Shown in pieces: positions 5,444 to 8,795 of a stretch of DNA of 8,795 nt. The stretch's first letter is position 1, and each line of letters opens with the position of its first letter. This stretch comes from Thermodesulfobacteriota bacterium (GTDB lineage Bacteria; Desulfobacterota; BSN033; UBA1163). Below the pieces are notes generated by a model that did no database searches, was not told where the DNA came from, and saw only the letters and a program-made list of their open reading frames with translations. The stretch is from the NCBI GenBank assembly GCA_030024065.1, contig JASEIE010000163.1:1-8795 (forward strand), read 5' to 3'. The position numbers were made by a program, and so were the translations under genes.

Positions 5444-6888
5444 CAATCTTTGAATCCATAGGATTTCCAGTTTTTGAGAACCTTTTCCTGAATATCCTTG
5501 GGGTAGACATTATTGAAAGAGACTTTAATGGGAATGGAAGCCTTGGGCCAATCGAGAGGAAAGGTGCAGTCGAAGAGCACCTGGGCTCCCCGGCTCCATT
5601 TCCTATCCTCGGGGTCAGCAAAAGGGTAAAGTGGAGTCCCAGGGGCCTGTTCATATTTCCGGATCCCCCTGATCGGGTGGCATTTCGTGCAAAGGGCATG
5701 GATCACATCATCCTTGTTGTAGATATCGGTTTCATCATCCACGACCACGACCATAGTGAACCATGGGCTCAGCTTGCTTCCAAAGACGAGGTTGGCAATC
5801 TGGCTTGCTATACCGCTGTAGGCAGGTTTCACTCCAACCACAACCAGGTGATGCGTTGATTCCGGAAGCATATAGACCCCGGTAATCGGAATGCCCTGGC
5901 TCTCCAGAAGTTTTCGCATCTCCAGTCCCAGCGAGAAGGAGCGGAGGAGCTGGCCCTCATCTGTAGGGACTCCCATGTTGGAGACCGTTAAGATGGGGTT
6001 ATTCCGGAAGGTAATGGCCTTAACCCGGTAGACGGTCCGGGGTTCTCGCGGAGAGGTTCGATAACCTGTGTATTCACCGAAGGGAGCTTCTTCGATCCTG
6101 ATGTCAGGAAGGACTTCCCCTTCAATGATGATCTCCGCATGAGCAGGGACTTCGAGATCGCAGGTCTCGCATTTTACCAGCTCTACTGGTTTTCCCATCA
6201 GCATACCTGTAAACTGGTCCTCAGGAATGGGTGAGGGTGCACAGGCGGCAACACCTGAAAGAGGGTCGCATCCAATGACCGTTGCAAAGGGCATGGGTTT
6301 GTTCTTGGGGACATACTTTCCGTAGAACATCTTTCCCATATCTGAGAAAGGAAGCACTGGACCGACCATGGTTTTTTCATCGAAAACCATCTGACGGTAC
6401 ATTCCCCAGTTGACAGACCCGGTCTCAGGGTCTTTTGAAACCACAAAGTGCCAGGTTGCCAGATATCTTCCTCCATCCCCGTCATGGACCATGGGCCCTG
6501 GCAGTTTTAGCAGGTCCGCATCCTTGTCCAGCCAGATGTTCTCCTTGCAGGGGGCTTTCTTCTTGTCAACCAGGATGCGTTCAACCGGGTTCCCTGTTGT
6601 TCTTTTCACATACTCATTAGAGATCTCCGAAACCGAAGCATCAGGGTTCATTCCCATCGAGATGGCCAGTCTCTTGTAGGTGGATAGGGGAGCGCCGAAA
6701 GCCTCAAATCCAGGATAGTCCTTTATCTTTTTGAAATAAGGGGCAGCTGACTTCTTTTCACAGACCCTTCTCACAATGGCGCCCATCTCAAGATCCCAGT
6801 CAACCTCTTGTTCGATGGTGACCAGGTCATTGTTTGCCTCGAGGGCTTTTATAAATTCCCGGTTGTCCTTGTAAAATTTGTATGGCAT
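5443..6888 (-). CDS. UbiD-family carboxylase, candidate catalytic subunit of a phenylphosphate carboxylase-like complex
   Basis: A 481-aa UbiD-family protein with a clear prFMN active site. NWGMYRQMV at residues 160-168 carries Asn160 and Arg165 (N168/R173 in Fdc1 numbering). PAHAEIIIEG at 248-257 carries the metal-ligand glutamate Glu252. EAPFGEYTGY at 267-276 gives the catalytic pair Glu267 and Glu272. VIGCDP is at 204-209. The histidine metal ligand of typical members appears to be replaced in PFSDMGKMF (180-188). Two CxxC pairs stand out: C240/C243 in KCETC, and C400/C403 in CTKCHP, where common UbiD proteins have ATR. The order UbiD then small protein matches beta-gamma (PpcB-PpcC) of the Thauera enzyme as I recall it. 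The expected reaction is ATP-independent carboxylation of an activated phenol, with phosphate leaving if the substrate is phenylphosphate. AGGAGG at 6898-6903, nine bases upstream, supports the start. Confidence 0.92.
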   Translation of the reverse strand: MPYKFYKDNREFIKALEANNDLVTIEQEVDWDLEMGAIVRRVCEKKSAAPYFKKIKDYPGFEAFGAPLSTYKRLAISMGMNPDASVSEISNEYVKRTTGNPVERILVDKKKAPCKENIWLDKDADLLKLPGPMVHDGDGGRYLATWHFVVSKDPETGSVNWGMYRQMVFDEKTMVGPVLPFSDMGKMFYGKYVPKNKPMPFATVIGCDPLSGVAACAPSPIPEDQFTGMLMGKPVELVKCETCDLEVPAHAEIIIEGEVLPDIRIEEAPFGEYTGYRTSPREPRTVYRVKAITFRNNPILTVSNMGVPTDEGQLLRSFSLGLEMRKLLESQGIPITGVYMLPESTHHLVVVGVKPAYSGIASQIANLVFGSKLSPWFTMVVVVDDETDIYNKDDVIHALCTKCHPIRGIRKYEQAPGTPLYPFADPEDRKWSRGAQVLFDCTFPLDWPKASIPIKVSFNNVYPKDIQEKVLKNWKSYGFKD

Positions 6889-6917
6889 TCGATCTTTCCT
6901 CCTTTCATTTTCAAACT

Positions 6918-7460
6918 TCAGTTTTCTTCAGTGAGCTTTTGTATAGCTGATTCCCATTTCCCTTGGGCTTTGAGAATCAGTTCGGCAACTTCTCGGACCA
7001 CCCCTTTTCCGCCACCGGCACGGGTCACAAAACCGGCAACCTCCTTGGCTTCGGCAGAGGCATCCGACGGGGCGGCCGAAAACGCGACCCGCTTCATGGC
7101 GCCCAGGTCAATCATCTCATCTCCCACGTAGCAGAGGTCCCCATCGGTGAGGCCCGACTCCTTCTCGAACTCATCGAGCTTAGTCATCTTGGCCGAAGTC
7201 CCCCAGAGCCTTTCAGGGGGAACGCCATAGATATGGCCGACCTGCTCATCGGCCCTCGAAATCTTACTTGTGAGAAAGGCCACCCCGATCCCGGCCTCTA
7301 TCAGGGCCTTACAGCCCAGACGGTCATGAAGGGAGAAACACTCTGATTTCTTCCCGTCATCCGTGTAGTAGAGGGTGTTATCCGTCAGCACCCCGTGGAT
7401 GTCGAGAATCACGAATTTGACTTTCTTCGCTTTTTCAATGGCTATGTCTCTGTTCACCAT
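6918..7460 (-). CDS. KdsC-like HAD phosphatase-fold protein, candidate delta subunit
   Basis: A 180-aa protein of the KdsC-type (capless, C0) HAD family, as is the delta subunit (PpcD) of phenylphosphate carboxylase. Motif I is LDIHGVLTDN, with nucleophile Asp20 kept but the second aspartate, normally the general acid/base, replaced by His22. Motif II is VAFLTSK with Thr64; a motif III lysine is available at 91 or 94; motif IV is GDEMID with Asp114 and Asp118. The tail AGGGKGVVREVAELIL matches the KdsC C-terminus that reaches the neighbouring subunit. With most catalytic residues present it could bind or hydrolyse a phosphoester such as phenylphosphate, but the DxH change makes ordinary phosphatase activity doubtful. 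It lies 29 bases upstream of the UbiD-family gene. The start is uncertain: ATG at 7460 has AAGGATGG-like sequence upstream, while ATG at 7472 has no spaced ribosome site. Confidence 0.88.
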   Translation of the reverse strand: MVNRDIAIEKAKKVKFVILDIHGVLTDNTLYYTDDGKKSECFSLHDRLGCKALIEAGIGVAFLTSKISRADEQVGHIYGVPPERLWGTSAKMTKLDEFEKESGLTDGDLCYVGDEMIDLGAMKRVAFSAAPSDASAEAKEVAGFVTRAGGGKGVVREVAELILKAQGKWESAIQKLTEEN

Positions 7461-7480
7461 GTTTTCCCCCATCCTTTTTA

Positions 7481-7507
7481 ACTTTAGTCACTTTAGGCAC
7501 TTTGAAC
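7481..7507. repeat. Degenerate 9-base tandem repeat between the two HAD genes
   Basis: Three consecutive units read ACTTTAGTC, ACTTTAGGC and ACTTTGAAC, followed by a decaying TTTGGTCAT. They fill part of the spacer between the two HAD genes (7461-7528). No hairpin or promoter is evident. Confidence 0.65.
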
Positions 7508-7528
7508 TTTGGTCATTTTCTCACTTAT

Positions 7529-8086
7529 TCACTTATATCCCATCTTTGTCACCTTCTCGACCCACTCTTCCCATCTCCCCATGGCTCGCAGAATGAATTC
7601 ACAGATTTCCCTAATGGGGCCTCTTCCTCCGGGAGCAACGGTTATGTAATCTGCGATTTCCTTCACTTCGTCAATGGCATCGGCCGTAGCCACAGCAAAT
7701 CCGGCCATCTTCATCATTTTTAGATCGGTGATCTCACAGCCGATATAGCCCACATTCTCGTCATTGATCCCCAATTCCTTTTTTAACTCTTCAAGCTTTG
7801 CCACCTTGTCTTTGATCTTATAGTAGAATTTGTCGAGCTTCAGCTCACGGGCACGATAGAGACCTTCCCCGTCGATGGAGGTTGTGTCCAGAAAGGCAAT
7901 CTGGATACCGTTTGCAGTAAGGGAAAGGGCGCCAAACCCATCCATATGCCAGAAGGAATATTTCCGTTTTCCTTCGATATCGCAGAAGAAGGTATTCGGC
8001 GTGAGAACGCCATGGACATCATGGGCAAAGAGTTTCACCTTTCTTGCCTTCTCTTTTGTCTTTTCAAGATTCTTTTCGAAAGCCAT
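7529..8086 (-). CDS. Degenerate KdsC-like HAD protein, likely non-catalytic partner subunit
   Basis: A 185-aa paralogue of the next gene downstream, recognisable along its length as KdsC-like HAD: AHDVHGVLTPN at 21-31, GFGALSLTANGIQIAFL at 50-66, KIKDKVAKLEEL at 90-101, VGYIGCEITDL at 112-122, and the tail PGGRGPIREICEFIL. Catalytic positions are eroded. Motif I is Asp23-Val-His25 (DxH instead of DxD). The motif II Thr/Ser is Asp67. The first motif IV aspartate is Cys117, followed by Glu118, with Asp121 kept. Lys94 remains. It probably cannot act as a normal Mg-dependent phosphatase and may serve as a structural or substrate-binding subunit, perhaps with its paralogue, since KdsC proteins form tetramers with active sites near subunit contacts. 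GGAG/AGAGGA at 8091-8100 supports the start. It follows the partial UbiD gene after a 96-base hairpin-rich spacer. Confidence 0.88.
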   Translation of the reverse strand: MAFEKNLEKTKEKARKVKLFAHDVHGVLTPNTFFCDIEGKRKYSFWHMDGFGALSLTANGIQIAFLDTTSIDGEGLYRARELKLDKFYYKIKDKVAKLEELKKELGINDENVGYIGCEITDLKMMKMAGFAVATADAIDEVKEIADYITVAPGGRGPIREICEFILRAMGRWEEWVEKVTKMGYK

Positions 8087-8120
8087 CGATTCCTCTCCTC
8101 ATAAAAAAATATACATAAAA

Positions 8121-8175
8121 GGTTGAGGTTGGGGCTAAGGTCAAGAAATTCTAAACCTCGACCTTAACCTTAGCC
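8121..8175. repeat. Imperfect nested inverted repeats between the partial UbiD gene and the first HAD gene
   Basis: Two complementary pairs can be seen: GGCTAAGGT (8133-8141) with ACCTTAGCC (8167-8175), and GAGGTT (8125-8130) with AACCTC (8154-8159). They cannot all pair at once as a simple nested stem, so alternative structures are possible. No T-run follows them. They may be a repeat remnant or an mRNA processing or stability structure within the operon. Confidence 0.5.
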
Positions 8176-8182
8176 TTTGGAT

Positions 8183-8795
8183 TTAGTCCTCAAACCCATA
8201 TTCTTTCCATCTGGCCTTCACCTTGGCCAGTACGCTCTCCGAAAGCTTAATCTCTGTGGGCTTGACTTTCCATTCGAAAGGTATCGTCGCATCCATGATG
8301 ATCCGCGAGGTGATGAACTTGTTGTCATCCGGTCCGAGGGATGGATCGAGGGGCGTCGACCTGCCTCTGTTGATAATCTGCGTTCCCCGTGCCGGATTGT
8401 AGCGGGTGCCGAGGGCCCACCACACCCTCGGAAGATCGTCTGCATCGATATCGTCATCAACGATGATCACACCCTTGATCCCGTACGTTCCTGTATTGCT
8501 TGCGATAACCGCTGCCCCCACCTGGTCCGCATGACCCGGATACATCTGCTCTACGGAGACGACCACAATGAAGCGTCCGGACGCTTCCGGCAGGGTGTAG
8601 ACCGACTTAATGCCCGGGATCTCCATCTTGACCAGATCCGTCCACAAGCTTGCGTTGCGCGTAAAAGCATAGAGGATATGCTGGTCCCCTACGGGTCTGC
8701 CCACGCTTGTCTCCCAGAGGATCGGGTTGTTTCTGTAGTAAATGCGTTTCACTTCAAGGGCGGGTTTGGGAATCGGCTTAATCAGTTCTTCGGTG
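8183..8795 (-). CDS. UbiD-family (de)carboxylase, C-terminal 204 residues, cut by the right window edge
   Basis: The frame ends with TAA at 8183 and stays open to the window edge. The GTG at 8752 is an internal valine, because in-frame coding continues upstream as TEELIKPIPKPALEV joined to KRIYYRNNPIL. This is the region just after the catalytic glutamates in UbiD proteins, so roughly the first 280 residues are missing and the active site cannot be judged. Visible family features are IYYRNNPILW, SVYTLPEASGRFIVVVSV, MYPGHADQVG, VDDDIDADDLPRVWWALGTRYNPARG, and the C-terminal WKEYGFED, which matches WKSYGFKD in the 481-aa paralogue. It is the likely second large subunit (alpha-like) of the carboxylase complex. 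Genes for substrate activation may lie beyond the edge. Confidence 0.9.
   Translation of the reverse strand, partial: TEELIKPIPKPALEVKRIYYRNNPILWETSVGRPVGDQHILYAFTRNASLWTDLVKMEIPGIKSVYTLPEASGRFIVVVSVEQMYPGHADQVGAAVIASNTGTYGIKGVIIVDDDIDADDLPRVWWALGTRYNPARGTQIINRGRSTPLDPSLGPDDNKFITSRIIMDATIPFEWKVKPTEIKLSESVLAKVKARWKEYGFED

Noticed and set aside
5425..5859. Plus-strand frame of 144 codons
   Set aside because: It is antisense to the 481-aa UbiD gene and the start of the 85-aa gene and has no recognisable domain.
8750..8752. GTG as a start for a short separate UbiD-like protein
   Set aside because: The frame continues upstream to the window edge with UbiD-like residues, so the GTG is an internal valine of a truncated-by-window gene.

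Overview
Every convincing gene in this window lies on the minus strand, so transcription runs from high to low coordinates. The content suggests an anaerobic, aromatic-degrading bacterium, perhaps a Desulfobacterota-type sulfate reducer or syntroph. That assignment is inference from gene content and from the hairpin-rich repeats between genes; there is no marker gene. The right-hand three quarters has moderate to high GC. The first 2.4 kb is visibly AT-richer.

Right block (about 8795 to 2600), an aromatic carboxylase cluster. In transcription order it holds: the C-terminal part of a UbiD-family (de)carboxylase cut by the window edge; two tandem KdsC-like HAD proteins; a full-length UbiD-family protein (481 aa); an 85-aa orphan protein; a second full-length, divergent UbiD-family protein (453 aa); and a UbiX-type flavin prenyltransferase, whose start overlaps the previous stop by ATGA. 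After UbiX comes a 127-codon reading frame with no ATG, GTG or TTG start. I read it as a DUF120-family protein, the family of archaeal CTP-dependent riboflavin kinases. Three UbiD proteins, a UbiX, a small unique protein and a KdsC-like HAD match, as I recall it, the phenylphosphate carboxylase locus of Thauera aromatica (alpha and beta UbiD-like, gamma about 10 kDa, delta phosphatase-like, plus an extra UbiD/UbiX pair). The best reading is a phenylphosphate carboxylase-like complex that carboxylates an aromatic ring using prenylated FMN. UbiX would make that cofactor, and the DUF120 protein might supply its FMN precursor. The true substrate (phenylphosphate, or a phenol, benzene or naphthalene derivative) cannot be fixed from this window, and no phenylphosphate synthase genes are visible.

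The most unusual points in this block are four. Both HAD proteins have DxH instead of DxD in motif I, and one has lost further catalytic positions. The second full-length UbiD protein lacks several usual active-site and metal-ligand residues. The riboflavin-kinase-like frame sits hidden beside ubiX. Hairpin repeats separate the genes.

Left block (2417 to 1), a probable defence or accessory island. It holds a 550-aa DUF262-DUF1524 protein (GmrSD-like, ParB/Srx-type N-terminal domain plus HNH-like C-terminal domain) and the first 136 codons of an unidentified protein that runs off the left edge. The two genes share a closely similar element of about 46 bp upstream of their starts, which suggests co-regulation.
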